DNA from: Streptomyces atratus
GTDB lineage: Bacteria > Actinomycetota > Actinomycetes > Streptomycetales > Streptomycetaceae
Reading direction: 5' to 3'
Assembly: GCF_014648655.1 (NCBI RefSeq)
Contig: NZ_BMRN01000005.1
Span: 369,179-433,178 of the forward strand
DNA length: 64,000 bases
The first letter of the stretch is position 1, and each line of letters starts with the position of its first letter. The notes beneath the pieces were generated by a model. It worked only from the letters and a program-made list of their open reading frames with translations, did no database searches and was not told where the DNA came from. The translations under genes and the position numbers were made by a program. Positions 1 through 9,381 of this stretch are shown in pieces.

Positions 1-146
1 GGTCGGACCCGTGAGGCGCAGTCGTTCGCACGGCATGCCCGCAGCTCGAATATGCCGTGCTCCTGACAAGCGCTGCTCGGAAGTATTCAAGGCGTCAACT
101 TCTGGCACAAGAGGGCCTTCTGGCCTGAACTTGTCGGACAGCACGG

Positions 147-180
147 GCGTCCCCGGCAGCACATGGGCTGCCGGGGACGT
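147..180 (-). terminator. Hairpin terminator of the leftward operon
   Basis: A perfect 13-bp inverted repeat (arms 148-160 and 167-179, extended by a G-T pair at 147/180) encloses a 6-base loop. It lies 26 bases past the stop of the DUF1684 gene, which reads leftward, so it should end the long operon that starts near 8890. There is no clear U tract, as is common in Streptomyces. I see no supported gene between it and the left edge. Confidence 0.7.
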
Positions 181-205
181 CGTCCCGAGGGGATGTGGCA
201 GTGCA

Positions 206-1021
206 TCAGCCGTCGACGCGGTTCCGCTCCCCCGCCTCGACAGCGATGGGAAGGGTGTTGCCGGGCGGCGGGAAGGGGCAGATGAAGTGGTCCGCGAAGG
301 CGCAGGGCGGCAGCAGCGCACGGTTGAGGTCGACAGTCACACTGCCGTCCTCGGACGGGGCCGCGGGCCGCAGGAACCGGAAGCGATAGCTACTGTTTCC
401 ACTGGTGGCATCTGCGAAGACGGCCCAGAGCGAGCCATCGGGCTCGACCGCGACCTGCAGGGTGTGCTCCGTGCCGTCGACCTCGAAGGCGACCTCGCCG
501 GCGAGTCCGAGGCCGCGCTCGACTCCGTCGGCGTTCTCGACCCGGACCGTAACGGCGCTCTCGTACGGGCGGAAGGTGCCCGGCAGCGCCCAGCGGGCGT
601 CGTACGGGGTGACCTCGATGTCCCGGAAGACGCGCCGCGCCACGGAGTCCGGGTCGAAGTCCCGTACCGCCCAGAGCCCTTCGCGACTCAGCACGACGAG
701 CCGCCGCTCGCCGTGCGCGACACGGGACTCGCCGATCGGGCCGCGGTCGGCGGTGAGGCGGACCTGGCCGGTGAAGGGCTTTCCGTCGACGGTCAGACCG
801 TCCGCGGCGGCGGCGCTGAGCACCAGCTCCTCGCCGTCCTCCCGCCACTGTCCAGGCACCCCTGGAATGTGGCCCTCCGGGTAATCGGAGAGCCAGTGGG
901 TGCCAGTGAGGGAGAGCGGTCCGTACGGTGCCGCGACCGTCGTGGTGCGCTCCTCGTGCCAGTGCTTCCAGTCCTGTGCCGCCTGCCCGGAATCGTGCGG
1001 CTGCTGTGCGTCCGTGCTCAT
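206..1021 (-). CDS. DUF1684 domain protein
   Basis: This 271-residue soluble protein has no signal peptide. Its C-terminal half (conserved RVFRDIEV, then a segment ending LPPCAFADHFICPFPPPGN) is typical of the DUF1684 family (PF07920), whose biochemical role is not established. The ATG at 1021 was chosen because a GGAAAGG ribosome site sits a few bases upstream, inside the end of the preceding gene, and only 4 bases separate the two. It is the last gene of an operon with ABC transporter and flavin monooxygenase genes, so it probably acts on the same imported compound or its product. That role is inferred from position only. Confidence 0.85.
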   Translation of the reverse strand: MSTDAQQPHDSGQAAQDWKHWHEERTTTVAAPYGPLSLTGTHWLSDYPEGHIPGVPGQWREDGEELVLSAAAADGLTVDGKPFTGQVRLTADRGPIGESRVAHGERRLVVLSREGLWAVRDFDPDSVARRVFRDIEVTPYDARWALPGTFRPYESAVTVRVENADGVERGLGLAGEVAFEVDGTEHTLQVAVEPDGSLWAVFADATSGNSSYRFRFLRPAAPSEDGSVTVDLNRALLPPCAFADHFICPFPPPGNTLPIAVEAGERNRVDG

Positions 1022-1025
1022 GCGA

Positions 1026-2327
1026 TCAACCTTTCCATACCGGCCCGGCGAGCCCGAGATGCGACCGCAGTGTGGGACCCGTGTACTCGGAGCGGAATAC
1101 ACCGCGTTCCTGGAGGAGCGGGACGACCCGGTCGACGAAGTCGTCCAGGCCGCCCGGGGTGAGATGCGGTACGAGAATGAATCCGTCGGCCGCATCGGCG
1201 GCGACGAACTCCGTCAGCTGCGCCGCGACCGTCTGCGGGCCGCCGATGAAGGACTGCCGCCCGGTCGTCTCGACGACGGTCTGCCGGATGGACAGCCCCT
1301 TCTCCTTCGACAGCGCACGCCAGCGGGCCGCGACCGCGAGAGGGTCTCCGTGCCTGACCCGGCCCTGGACCAGCGAGGACTCGGGGTCCGGGTCGATCTC
1401 GGGCAGCGGTCCGTCGGGATCGTACGAGGACAGGTCACGGCCCCAGATCTGTTCCAGGGCCAGGAGCGCGTTCTGCGGGGAGACTTGCTGGAGGCGGATC
1501 TCGGCCGCCCTCTCCTGGGCCTCGGCATCGCTGTCGCCGAGCACGAAGGTGACCCCGGGCATGATCTTCAGCTCGTCGGCTTCCCGGCCGTACTTGGCCA
1601 GCCGCGCCTTGACGTCGGCGTAGAAGGTGCGGCCGGCCTCCAGGGTGCCGTGCCGGGTGAAGATGACATCGGCGGCGGACGCGGCGAACTCGCGGCCCTC
1701 CGGGGAGTCCCCGGCCTGGATGACGATCGGATGGCCCTGCGGGGAGCGCGGGACGGTGAACTCCCCCTCGATCGTGAAGTGCTGCCCATGGTGCGCGAAC
1801 GGGCGCGGAGTGCCGTCGGGAGTCCAGGTGTCCCACAGTTCGCGGGCGGTGGCGACGAACTCGGCGGCCCGGGTGTATCGGTCGGCCCGGTCGAGGTAGC
1901 CGCCGCGCCGGAAGTTCTCCCCGGTGAAGGCGTCCGAGGAGGTGACGACGTTCCAGGCGGCCCGGCCGTCGCTGAGGTGGTCGAGGGTGGCGAGGCGACG
2001 GGCCAGTTCGTACGGCTCGTTGAAGGTGGCGTTGACGGTGGCGGCAAGGCCCAGCCGGTCCGTGACGGCCGCCAGCGCGGCCAGCACGGTGAGGGATTCC
2101 GGGCGGCCGACCACGTCCAGGTCGTGGATTCGGCCGTTGTGCTCGCGCAGCCGCAGCCCTTCGGCGAGGAAGAAGAAGTCGAACTTGCCGCGTTCCGCCG
2201 TGCGGGCGAGGTGTTCGAAGGAGGAGAAGTCGATCTGGCTCCTGGAGCGGGGGTCCGCCCAGACGGTCGTGTTGTTCACACCCGGGAAGTGGGCGGCGAG
2301 ATGCATCTGCCTCGGTGCGGTGCTCAT
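1026..2327 (-). CDS. LLM-class flavin monooxygenase, NtaA/SnaA/DszA type
   Basis: This 433-residue cytoplasmic enzyme belongs to the luciferase-like flavin-dependent family. The N-terminus (WADPRSRSQIDFSSFEHLA, then FDFFFLAEG at 49-57) and the central GRAAWNVVTS segment are typical of the NtaA/SnaA/DszA branch, which uses FMNH2 supplied by a separate reductase and O2 to oxidise N-, S- or C-substituted small molecules. No flavin reductase gene is adjacent. The ATG at 2327 overlaps the stop of the upstream LLM gene as ATGA, so the two are translationally coupled. Length and type resemble Bacillus YtnJ/CmoJ. The substrate is not shown by the sequence; an S-substituted cysteine derivative is inferred from the neighbours. 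Confidence 0.85.
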   Translation of the reverse strand: MSTAPRQMHLAAHFPGVNNTTVWADPRSRSQIDFSSFEHLARTAERGKFDFFFLAEGLRLREHNGRIHDLDVVGRPESLTVLAALAAVTDRLGLAATVNATFNEPYELARRLATLDHLSDGRAAWNVVTSSDAFTGENFRRGGYLDRADRYTRAAEFVATARELWDTWTPDGTPRPFAHHGQHFTIEGEFTVPRSPQGHPIVIQAGDSPEGREFAASAADVIFTRHGTLEAGRTFYADVKARLAKYGREADELKIMPGVTFVLGDSDAEAQERAAEIRLQQVSPQNALLALEQIWGRDLSSYDPDGPLPEIDPDPESSLVQGRVRHGDPLAVAARWRALSKEKGLSIRQTVVETTGRQSFIGGPQTVAAQLTEFVAADAADGFILVPHLTPGGLDDFVDRVVPLLQERGVFRSEYTGPTLRSHLGLAGPVWKG

Positions 2328-3391
2328 GCTTGTCCTCCTTCGAGGGCGTACCGGTTGGCGGGGCGGGCCAGCCCCAGGTGCTCGCGCAGGGTGCCGCCGG
2401 GGTAGAAGGTGCGGAATTGGCTGCGGTGCTGGAGCAGGGCCACCGTGCCGTTGACGATCCGTTCGAGGTCGCGCCCGGGGGTGATGGGCGTGAGGTGGAA
2501 GCCGTCCGCCGCTCCCCCGCGGTGCCACTGGTTGATCAGTTCGGCGAGGTCGACGGGTCCGCCCCGGTAGTACGAGCCGCCTGCGGCGAGCGGGGGTCCG
2601 CTCACCAGTCCCGGTTCCGGGGCGGTCTCGGCGTCGCCGAGGTCGACGGTGAGCGCGACCAGGACCCGGAGGGTGTCGGGATCGCGTCCGTACGCCGCGG
2701 CGCGCCGGCGCAGATCGGTGCGGATCGCGGCGGCCCGCTCGGGGGCGGTGGCACGGACGAGGACGACATCGGCGTGGCGGGCCGCGGTCTCCAGGGCCGG
2801 GCCGCCCATTGCGTCGACGACGGTGACCGGGTGCCCCTGCGGGGGCCTGGGCACGATGGCCGGCCCACGGACGGTGAAGGCGGCACCCTCGAAGTCGACG
2901 TAGTGCAGCTTGTCGCGGTCGATGAAGCGTCCGGTGGCGACATCCCGGATCTCGGCGTCGTCCTCCCAGCTGTCCCAGAGCCGGGCGCTCACGTCGGCGG
3001 CTTCACCGGCCTCGCGCCACAGATCGTCGGCGGATGCGGCCGGACGTCGGCCGAACAGCCGGGCCTCGGCCTCGGTCATCGATACATCGACATTCCAGCC
3101 CGCCCGGCCGTGGCTCACCCAGTCCAGGGTGGCCACGGCGGACGACACATGGAACGGCTCCGTGTGGGTGGTGGTGACGGTCGGCACCAGACCGATCCGG
3201 TCGGTGGCGGGCGCGACCCGGGAGAGCACGGCGAGTGCGTCGAGTCCGGGTCTGGCGAACGAGTCGCCGAGGGTGACGAAGTCCAGGGCGCCGCGCTCGG
3301 CGAGCCGGGTGAGGCCGATGTAGTGCTCGGGGGCGTAGCGGGGCGGACCGCCGATCTCGGCGGCCAGGTGAAGGGGTGCTGTTCCAGGCAT
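2324..3391 (-). CDS. LLM-class flavin-dependent oxidoreductase (second paralogue)
   Basis: This 355-residue luciferase-like TIM-barrel protein has the family N-terminus (LHLAAEIGG, then ALDFVTLGDSF at 35-45) and the GRAGWNVDVSM segment. It is about 80 residues shorter than the monooxygenase encoded just downstream, with which it overlaps by ATGA. The ATG at 3391 starts 19 bases after the lipoprotein gene stops. Having a long NtaA-like and a short LLM enzyme in one ABC-transporter operon parallels Bacillus YtnJ and YtmO. It may act on a different intermediate or substrate class than its partner. The substrate is unknown. Confidence 0.83.
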   Translation of the reverse strand: MPGTAPLHLAAEIGGPPRYAPEHYIGLTRLAERGALDFVTLGDSFARPGLDALAVLSRVAPATDRIGLVPTVTTTHTEPFHVSSAVATLDWVSHGRAGWNVDVSMTEAEARLFGRRPAASADDLWREAGEAADVSARLWDSWEDDAEIRDVATGRFIDRDKLHYVDFEGAAFTVRGPAIVPRPPQGHPVTVVDAMGGPALETAARHADVVLVRATAPERAAAIRTDLRRRAAAYGRDPDTLRVLVALTVDLGDAETAPEPGLVSGPPLAAGGSYYRGGPVDLAELINQWHRGGAADGFHLTPITPGRDLERIVNGTVALLQHRSQFRTFYPGGTLREHLGLARPANRYALEGGQA

Positions 3392-3410
3392 GGGTGTTGC
3401 CTCTCGGGGC

Positions 3411-4385
3411 TCAGTTCTTGGGCTTGGGCAGGCCGGTCGGGTTGATCTCGGACTTCGCGACAGCCTCGTCAAGGAGCCCCCAGCGCTTCAGCACCTCGGC
3501 GTACGAACCGTCTTGCACGACGTGGTCGATGGCGGCCGCATACGCCTCGACCAGACCGCTGCCCTTCTTCGTGGTGGCGGCGATCTTGCCCTGGAGTCCG
3601 TCGCCCGCACCCGACAGCGTGCCGACGATCTCGGTCCGGCCGGCCGATGCGACGTGGTAGTTGGCGGACGGGCTGGGTCCGAGGTAGGCGTCGATACGGC
3701 CGGACTGGAGGGCCAGGTAGTAGTCGGTGTCCTTCTGGAAGTACTTGATGTCCACCGGCTTGTGCCCGGCCTTGACGTTCTGCTCGCTCCAGTCGACGAG
3801 GATCTTCTCCTGGTTGGTCCCGGACGAGACGGCGATCGTCCTCCCCGCCACGTCCTTCGGCTCCTTCACCTTCCAGCCGGAGCCCTTCTCGGCCTCGAAG
3901 GCGATGTTGTCGAGCCGGTAGGTCGCGAAGTCGTACTTCTCCTTGCGCTCCTCGGTGACCGTGACGTTCGAGAGCACTCCGTCGAACTTGGCACTGTCGA
4001 GACCGACGAAGAGGTTCTCCCAGGAGACCTCCTCGAATTGCGGCTCCAGACCGAGCGTGTCGGCGATCAGGGTCGCCATGTCGATCTCCGAGCCGATCCG
4101 GGTCTTGTCGTCGGTCGCGTAGAAGCCCAGCGGTGGCGAGGCATCGGCGCTCGCGCCCAGCCGCAGCGTGCCCCTCTCGCGGATGGCCTCGGGCACCTTC
4201 GCCGCGATGGCGTCGACCTTCGTGCCTCTGATCCGGTGCTGGTCGGGACCGATATTGATACCGGCGCCCTGCTGCCCCTTCGGCTTCACCTCACTGGTGG
4301 CGGCGTCACCGGCGCCGCAGGCCGTGAGCAGTCCTGCGGCGGTGAGGGTGGCGAGTGCGGCGGACAGGGTGCGGCGGACGGACAC
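3411..4385 (-). CDS. Polar-amino-acid ABC transporter, substrate-binding lipoprotein
   Basis: This 324-residue SBP_bac_3-type binding protein has a lipoprotein signal (two arginines, a hydrophobic stretch, then L-T-A-C with Cys23 as the lipidation site). Family features include ERGTLRLGASADASPPLGF and DVAGRTIAVSSGT. The start is the GTG at 4385, not the upstream ATG at 4433, because an AAGGAG site lies 7 bases before the GTG and the signal peptide then has normal length. It should capture an amino-acid-like solute outside the membrane and deliver it to the permeases and ATPase encoded in the same operon. It is one of two binding proteins at this locus; the other is transcribed in the opposite direction from 9382. 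Confidence 0.9.
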   Translation of the reverse strand: MSVRRTLSAALATLTAAGLLTACGAGDAATSEVKPKGQQGAGINIGPDQHRIRGTKVDAIAAKVPEAIRERGTLRLGASADASPPLGFYATDDKTRIGSEIDMATLIADTLGLEPQFEEVSWENLFVGLDSAKFDGVLSNVTVTEERKEKYDFATYRLDNIAFEAEKGSGWKVKEPKDVAGRTIAVSSGTNQEKILVDWSEQNVKAGHKPVDIKYFQKDTDYYLALQSGRIDAYLGPSPSANYHVASAGRTEIVGTLSGAGDGLQGKIAATTKKGSGLVEAYAAAIDHVVQDGSYAEVLKRWGLLDEAVAKSEINPTGLPKPKN

Positions 4386-4429
4386 GTGCGTACTCCTTGA
4401 AGAGAACACTGAAGGGAACATGGATGGGG

Positions 4430-5215
4430 TCACAGAACCTTGGAGAGGAAGGCGCGGGTGCGCTCGTGCTCCGGACGGTCGAGTACGTCGCCGGGGGCGC
4501 CCTGCTCGACGATCCGTCCCTCGTCCATGAAGACGACGGTGTCGGCGACCTCGCGGGCGAAACCGATCTCGTGCGTGACGACGATCATCGTGGTGCCCTG
4601 GAGCGCCAAGTCCTTGATGACGTCGAGGACTTCGCCGACCAGCTCGGGGTCGAGCGCCGAGGTCGGCTCGTCGAAGAGCAGCAGCTTCGGTTCGAGGGCG
4701 AGGGCGCGGGCGATGGCGACCCGCTGCTGCTGCCCGCCGGAGAGCTGCTTGGGGTAGGCCCCCGCCTTGTCGGCGAGCCCCACCCGGGCGAGGAGCTTGT
4801 CCGCTGCGGCAACGGCGTCCTTCTTCGGGCGGCCGAGGGCGGCGACCGGGGCCTCGATGATGTTCTCCAGCACGGTGAGGTGCGGGAAGAGATTGAAGTT
4901 CTGGAAGACGAAGCCGATCCGGGTGCGCTGTCGCAGGACCTCGCGCTCACGGAGCTCGTACAGCTTGTCGCCGTCCCTGCGGTAGCCGACCAGGGTGCCG
5001 TCGACGCTGATCCAGCCGTGGTCGACCTTCTCCAGGTGGTTGATGGTGCGCAGGAGCGTGGACTTGCCGGAGCCGGAAGGGCCGAGGACGACGGTCACCT
5101 CTCCGGTACGCACGGACAGGTCGATGCCGCGCAGCACTTCGAGGCTGCCGAAACGCTTGTGGACGGAGCGGATCTCGACCATGGCGTCCGTGGATCCGGT
5201 GGTGGTGCTGCTCAT
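4430..5215 (-). CDS. Polar-amino-acid ABC transporter ATP-binding protein
   Basis: This 261-residue ATPase has Walker [10 protein letters not shown] at 45-53, a Q-loop (FVFQNFNLF), the signature LSGGQQQR near residue 158, Walker [14 protein letters not shown] and the switch H in VVTHE. It is most like the HisP/GlnQ/TcyN group that energises polar-amino-acid uptake. It is the only ATPase in an operon that encodes two different permeases, so it probably serves a heterodimeric permease. Its start overlaps the stop of the upstream permease gene by ATGA. Confidence 0.93.
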   Translation of the reverse strand: MSSTTTGSTDAMVEIRSVHKRFGSLEVLRGIDLSVRTGEVTVVLGPSGSGKSTLLRTINHLEKVDHGWISVDGTLVGYRRDGDKLYELREREVLRQRTRIGFVFQNFNLFPHLTVLENIIEAPVAALGRPKKDAVAAADKLLARVGLADKAGAYPKQLSGGQQQRVAIARALALEPKLLLFDEPTSALDPELVGEVLDVIKDLALQGTTMIVVTHEIGFAREVADTVVFMDEGRIVEQGAPGDVLDRPEHERTRAFLSKVL

Positions 5216-6111
5216 CGCGCGGCCCCCTTGGCGTAGTGACGTTCGACGTAGTGCTGGAGGACGGAGAGCACGGTGGTCAGGAGGATGTACCAGACCGTCG
5301 CGACCATCAGCAGGGGCACGACCCTGCCGTTGCGTCCGTAGACGACCTGGACCTGGTGGAAGAGTTCGCCGATCGCCATCACGGAGACGATCGAGGTGCC
5401 CTTGAAGAGCGAAATGATCTCGTTGGCGGCGTTCGGCAGGATGGAGCGCATCGCCTGCGGGAGCACGATCCGCCGCAGCTGCCGGTGCCGGGGAATCCCG
5501 AGCGCGGCGGCGGCCTCCAGTTGGCCGCCGTCCACCGCCAGTACACCGCCGCGGACGATCTCCGCCGCATAGGCGGCCTGGTGCAGCGCCAGTCCGAGGA
5601 CGGCCGCACTCATCGCGCCGACCAGGTTCATCGTGTCGAAGGAGAAGAAACCGGGCCCGAACGGGATGCCGAACTGCAACTCCTTGTAGAGATAAGCGAG
5701 GTTGAACCAGAAGAGCAGCTGGACGATGAGCGGGATGGAGCGGAACGCCCAGATGTACGCGTGGGCGACCGCGCTGAGGAACGGGCTGGCCGACAGCCGC
5801 ATGAAGGCGAGGACGATGCCCAGCGCGAAGCCGAGGACCGTGCCGTAGAAGGTCAGCTGGAGGGTGACCCAGACGGCCTTGAGGACGGTCTCGGCGGTGA
5901 AGAACTGGACGAAGACACCCCACTCCCAGCCGGGGTTGGTGACCAGGCCGTGCAAGAACTGGGCGAGCACGACGGCGGTGGCGGCGACGGCGACCCGGCG
6001 CCAGGGGTGGCGTACCGGGACGACGATGAGTGCGTCGTGGTCGGCGGCGGTGGGCGCGACGACACGTGGTCCTGCCGCCTTGTCGATGGGTGGATCGCTG
6101 GTGAGGGACAT
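5212..6111 (-). CDS. Polar-amino-acid ABC transporter permease
   Basis: This 299-residue inner-membrane permease of the His/Glu/Gln/Arg/opine family has a roughly 50-residue cytoplasmic N-terminus and about five transmembrane segments. The EAA loop that docks the ATPase is visible ([15 protein letters not shown], then [14 protein letters not shown]). The downstream ATPase gene overlaps it by ATGA. A second, divergent permease lies two genes upstream, separated by the FAD protein gene, so the channel is probably a heterodimer. Confidence 0.92.
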   Translation of the reverse strand: MSLTSDPPIDKAAGPRVVAPTAADHDALIVVPVRHPWRRVAVAATAVVLAQFLHGLVTNPGWEWGVFVQFFTAETVLKAVWVTLQLTFYGTVLGFALGIVLAFMRLSASPFLSAVAHAYIWAFRSIPLIVQLLFWFNLAYLYKELQFGIPFGPGFFSFDTMNLVGAMSAAVLGLALHQAAYAAEIVRGGVLAVDGGQLEAAAALGIPRHRQLRRIVLPQAMRSILPNAANEIISLFKGTSIVSVMAIGELFHQVQVVYGRNGRVVPLLMVATVWYILLTTVLSVLQHYVERHYAKGAAR

Positions 6112-6170
6112 GAGGGGTCCTTGAGCTGCAGGTGTACGGGGGTGGGACGGGGCTTTGCGCGGAGCCGGGG

Positions 6171-8027
6171 TCAGGCGCCGAGGGGGCCGTCGCTACAGGC
6201 GAGATCCCGGAGGAAGGAGAGCGCCGTGCGCGCGGTGGCGTCGTTCTGCCGGAAGGCCGGGCCGCCGGTGCGCGGCCGGGTGAACGCTCCGCCGGCACGC
6301 GCGGTGGTGAACGGGCCGAGCGCGAAGCGGCGCGGGTGCGGACGGCCGTCGCGGCCCAGGATCCGGCCGTTGTCGGGGTCGACCGAGAGCAGTCCGGCGT
6401 CGGTGGCGGCGGCCCCGTCCTCGTACAGCTCCTGGAGCAGTGGGCTGCGGGTGCGTTCCAGCGAGGGGTCCGGCAGCCGGGCCTCGACCAGGGCGCGGGC
6501 CTCGATCCGCTGCCCGGGCACGGTGGCGCTGCCGGCCCGGAAGACGCCGTGGTGTTCATCGGCTTCGACGGCCATTCCGGCGCCGAGGAAGCGGACGACA
6601 CCGGCCCGGGAGAGCGCGAGGAGCTGGTGCAGCCGGGGGCCCGGCGGGCCGGAGGCGAGATAGCTGAAGAAGCCGTGCCACCAGCCGCCGATGTCACCGA
6701 GCCGGATCAACTGCCCGTAGGCGGACAGCAGTCCGAGGAAGACGGCGAGGTCCGGGCTGTGAGCGGGGTCGTGGCGGCGTTCCAGGTCGGCGGCGATATA
6801 GCCCCGCAGCCCCTCCTGCAGTGCGTCGTACGAGGGGTAGCGCACCCCGTCCAGGGGGTGGTCGAGCGCTTCCAGGTCGAGCCGGTCGGCGGGGTCGGGG
6901 ACGGCGGCCGATACGAGGGCGCGCAGCTCGGGGCCGGCCGGGTCCGCAGCGGCGTACTTCGCCTCGAAATCGGGCCAGTCGCCCGTCGTGCGCTCGGGGT
7001 GGGCGGTGAAGAGCCGGTGGTAGTGGGCGTAGCCGAGCTCCTTGTCGACATGTGGCCACACATCGCGCCGGAAGTCGACCGGCTCGTCCGTCTTCAGCAG
7101 CGCCTCGGTCCGGTCGGGACCGAGGAAGCGCGGCAGCGGCGGCCGTTCGCCCTGCCAGGCGTAGCCGATCTTGGAGTGGTACGGGACACCCCGGCGCGAT
7201 CCGATGTGGAGCACGGGTTCCCTGCCGGACGGCACGTACTCGCCGTTCTCGTACCGTCCGCCGCGGCCCTCGGTGAGCAGCACCATCAGATCGACGAAGG
7301 CGAGTCCGAAGCCCCGGACGATGACCGGTTCGCCCGCGGGCAGGTGGGTCAGATCGGTGTCCGCGGTGAAGTCGGGCGGCAGGTGGACGAGTCCGTGCCG
7401 GTCCGCGAAGTCCGCCAACTCGCGTTGTTCCGGCTCTGGTTCGGCGTCGAGGTGGCCGATGGTGACGGCGACGAGATCGGCGAGGATCGGCTTGTCGCGC
7501 CCCTCCAGCCAGACGCGCTGACGGCCTTCGCGCGGCCCGGTGACGCGCACGGCCCTGCCCCTGTGCCAGTGGACCGTGAGGCCCTTCGGGAGTGCGGCCA
7601 CGGCCTGCTCGTACACCCAGCGCAGATAGACGCTCTGCAGTCGTCTGCTCGGGAAGTCGCTGCCCTCCAACGCCTTTATCTCGGCGAGGAGTTCGGACTC
7701 GATGCCGGCCTCGTCCGGGAGCACGAGACGTCCGTCCCGGATGTCCGCCGCCCAGGTGTGGAGCGCGGGCCCCGGGCGTATCGGCCCTTCCTGCTGGACC
7801 GTTTCGTCGGTGAACATCGTGACGTCCTCGGCCATGGAGTTCATCCAGAGCAGCGGCGACTGGTCGTGCCGCCAGATCCGTCCGCCGCCCGGCGGGTACG
7901 GGTCGACGAGATGGATGTCCAGCGGGCGGCCCTCGTACAGGCCGGGAGCGTTGGCGGCGATGCGCTCGATGAGGCCGGTGCCGCGCGGCCCGGCGCCGAT
8001 GACGACGAGCGTCGGTGACCGGCTCAT
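6171..8027 (-). CDS. FAD/NAD(P)-binding protein of unknown reaction
   Basis: This 618-residue cytoplasmic protein has an N-terminal Rossmann dinucleotide motif ([11 protein letters not shown], glycines at 11, 13 and 16) and features of the FAD-NAD(P)-binding family PF13454, including [12 protein letters not shown] and later [14 protein letters not shown]. It is much longer than simple flavin reductases, and no substrate-specific domain was recognised in the C-terminal 300 residues. It overlaps the upstream permease gene by ATGA and sits between the two permease genes, so it belongs to this pathway. It could be an N- or S-oxygenase, or an oxidoreductase feeding the LLM enzymes; the sequence does not decide. 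Confidence 0.75.
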   Translation of the reverse strand: MSRSPTLVVIGAGPRGTGLIERIAANAPGLYEGRPLDIHLVDPYPPGGGRIWRHDQSPLLWMNSMAEDVTMFTDETVQQEGPIRPGPALHTWAADIRDGRLVLPDEAGIESELLAEIKALEGSDFPSRRLQSVYLRWVYEQAVAALPKGLTVHWHRGRAVRVTGPREGRQRVWLEGRDKPILADLVAVTIGHLDAEPEPEQRELADFADRHGLVHLPPDFTADTDLTHLPAGEPVIVRGFGLAFVDLMVLLTEGRGGRYENGEYVPSGREPVLHIGSRRGVPYHSKIGYAWQGERPPLPRFLGPDRTEALLKTDEPVDFRRDVWPHVDKELGYAHYHRLFTAHPERTTGDWPDFEAKYAAADPAGPELRALVSAAVPDPADRLDLEALDHPLDGVRYPSYDALQEGLRGYIAADLERRHDPAHSPDLAVFLGLLSAYGQLIRLGDIGGWWHGFFSYLASGPPGPRLHQLLALSRAGVVRFLGAGMAVEADEHHGVFRAGSATVPGQRIEARALVEARLPDPSLERTRSPLLQELYEDGAAATDAGLLSVDPDNGRILGRDGRPHPRRFALGPFTTARAGGAFTRPRTGGPAFRQNDATARTALSFLRDLACSDGPLGA

Positions 8028-8890
8028 CGGACACCTGCCGTGCCGCGCGCGTAGTGCCGCTCGATGTAGTGCTGGCCGATGCCGAGCAACGAGGTGACGA
8101 CGGCGTACCAGATGGTGGCGACCAGCAGCAGCGGGATGACCTGGTAGGTGCGGTGGTACACGAGCTGCACCGAGTACAGCAGGTCCTGCACGGCGATGAT
8201 GCTGACGATCGAGGTGCCCTTGAGGGTGCCGATCAGCATGTTCCCGGCGGGCGGGACGATGGAGCGCATCGCCTGCGGCAGCACGATCCGGCGGAGCCGG
8301 CGCCAGGGCCCGAGGCCGAGCGACTGGGCGGCCTCGATCTGTCCGCGTTCGACGGAGAGGATGCCGCCGCGGACGACTTCGGCGGCGTACGCGGCCTCGT
8401 GCAGGGTGAGCCCGATGACGGCGACCGTGACGGGGCCGAGAAGGTTCACCGTACGGACGCCGAGGATCTCCGGGTAGAGCGCGCCGATGTTGAACCAGAA
8501 CAGCAGCTGGACCAGGATCGGGGTGGATCTGAAGAGCCAGACGTATCCCCAACTGACCGCTTGCAGAACGCGGTTGCCGGAGAGTCTGAGGACGGCGAGC
8601 AGCGTGCCGAGGGCGAAGCCGAGCACCATGACCAGTGCCGTGAGCCAGAGGGTGAGGCCGAGGCCGCGCAGGACTGCGGTGGTGGTGAAGTAGTCGGCGA
8701 CGACGTCCCATTGGAAGGCTTCGTTGCGTATGACGGAGTTCAGTGCCAGGGCGAGGAGCACCAGGGCGACAACGGCCGCCGCCCGCTGTCCTGTCCGGCG
8801 TACCGGGACGATCCGGAGCCGGTCGGCATCATTGCTCTTCGCGAGCGGGGCGGGGGGAGACGGAGGGCGGATATCTGTCTGCGCGGACAT
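8024..8890 (-). CDS. Polar-amino-acid ABC transporter permease (first gene of operon)
   Basis: This 288-residue inner-membrane permease belongs to the same His/Glu/Gln/Arg/opine family as the protein at 5212-6111 but is clearly a distinct sequence. About five transmembrane helices are visible, and the EAA loop reads GQIEAAQSLGLGPWRR followed by [13 protein letters not shown]. The ATG at 8890 was chosen over an upstream in-frame codon because GGAG lies 9 bases before it. As the promoter-proximal gene it leads an eight-gene leftward transcript. A sigma-70-like promoter is visible at 8984-9013. Confidence 0.92.
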   Translation of the reverse strand: MSAQTDIRPPSPPAPLAKSNDADRLRIVPVRRTGQRAAAVVALVLLALALNSVIRNEAFQWDVVADYFTTTAVLRGLGLTLWLTALVMVLGFALGTLLAVLRLSGNRVLQAVSWGYVWLFRSTPILVQLLFWFNIGALYPEILGVRTVNLLGPVTVAVIGLTLHEAAYAAEVVRGGILSVERGQIEAAQSLGLGPWRRLRRIVLPQAMRSIVPPAGNMLIGTLKGTSIVSIIAVQDLLYSVQLVYHRTYQVIPLLLVATIWYAVVTSLLGIGQHYIERHYARGTAGVR

Positions 8891-8983
8891 GCGAAGGCTC
8901 CGTGGATGCAGAGATCGAACACGGGGCGTGCCTTCAGCACAAACACAACGTGGACCGGGCCCCTCAGCACCGGTCCGCTTCCG

Positions 8984-9013
8984 AGGTAAGCGCTGTTCAC
9001 TGCGTGCTGTCAA
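8984..9013 (-). promoter_or_regulatory. Likely vegetative promoter of the leftward transport/monooxygenase operon
   Basis: On the minus strand TTGACA (9008-9013) is followed after 18 bases by TTACCT (8984-8989), a good HrdB-like -35/-10 pair about 95 bases upstream of the first permease start. The divergent plus-strand promoter candidate, TTGACG at 9050-9055, lies only about 40 bases away. A shared regulator could therefore act on both sides. Confidence 0.5.
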
Positions 9014-9084
9014 GCTTGTCCACACTGTGAGTCGTACGTCTCAGTTCAGTTGACGGACCACTGGATGCCTGTTCCACTTGGGCC

Positions 9085-9156
9085 ATGCATTCGCAGCAGT
9101 GGCTGGTCAAGCGCTCCCACATCGACTTCGGTCGCGTGTGGTCCTCCTCCTGTTGA
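9085..9156 (+). CDS. Short leader peptide (sulfur/cysteine-associated type)
   Basis: ATG at 9085 opens a 23-codon ORF ending TGT TGA. The peptide carries a basic pair (KR at 9-10), then S-H-I-D-F-G-R-V (11-18) and ends W-S-S-S-C. This matches the pattern of the short putative leader peptides of Streptomyces (R-H-V-D-L-x-R-V-x-S-x-x-C) that, from memory, precede sulfur-metabolism and transport genes. The next gene is a binding lipoprotein at 9382. With a -10-like box at 9073-9078 the message could begin at or next to the ATG. The single Cys codon just before the stop suggests ribosome stalling as a read-out of cysteine supply; that mechanism is inference. Confidence 0.7.
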   Translation: MHSQQWLVKRSHIDFGRVWSSSC

Positions 9157-9381
9157 GCTGACCCCCTGCGTCTCCCCGCGTCTCTGCCTCGCGCCGTGTG
9201 CGGCGCCTGAGCACTGTTTCCTGCGTGCCTTCACGTACACAACACCGCTCCGCCCTCCCCTCGCTCCGCCGTTTCCCGCTCCGCCGATTTCCTTCGCCAC
9301 GACCGTGGTGTCGCTGTGCGCTGCCCTGCTGCCGCGCTTTCGCGCCTGTTCACGGCCGACGAACCAGGAGAACCACACCTC

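Larger units (their letters stand above)
8891..9381. other. Divergent intergenic control region
   Basis: This 491-base gap separates the leftward operon from the rightward binding-protein gene. It holds the minus-strand promoter (8984-9013), a plus-strand -35-like TTGACG at 9050-9055 with a weak -10 near 9073-9078, and the leader-peptide ORF at 9085-9156. About 225 bases of pyrimidine-rich sequence then lead to the lipoprotein start. Longer ORFs crossing the gap have poor codon use and were not accepted. Confidence 0.6.

Noticed and set aside
11..1162. Long plus-strand ORF over the DUF1684 gene
   Set aside because: It is antisense to a recognised protein, has no family features, and arises from the GC-rich third codon position of the real gene.
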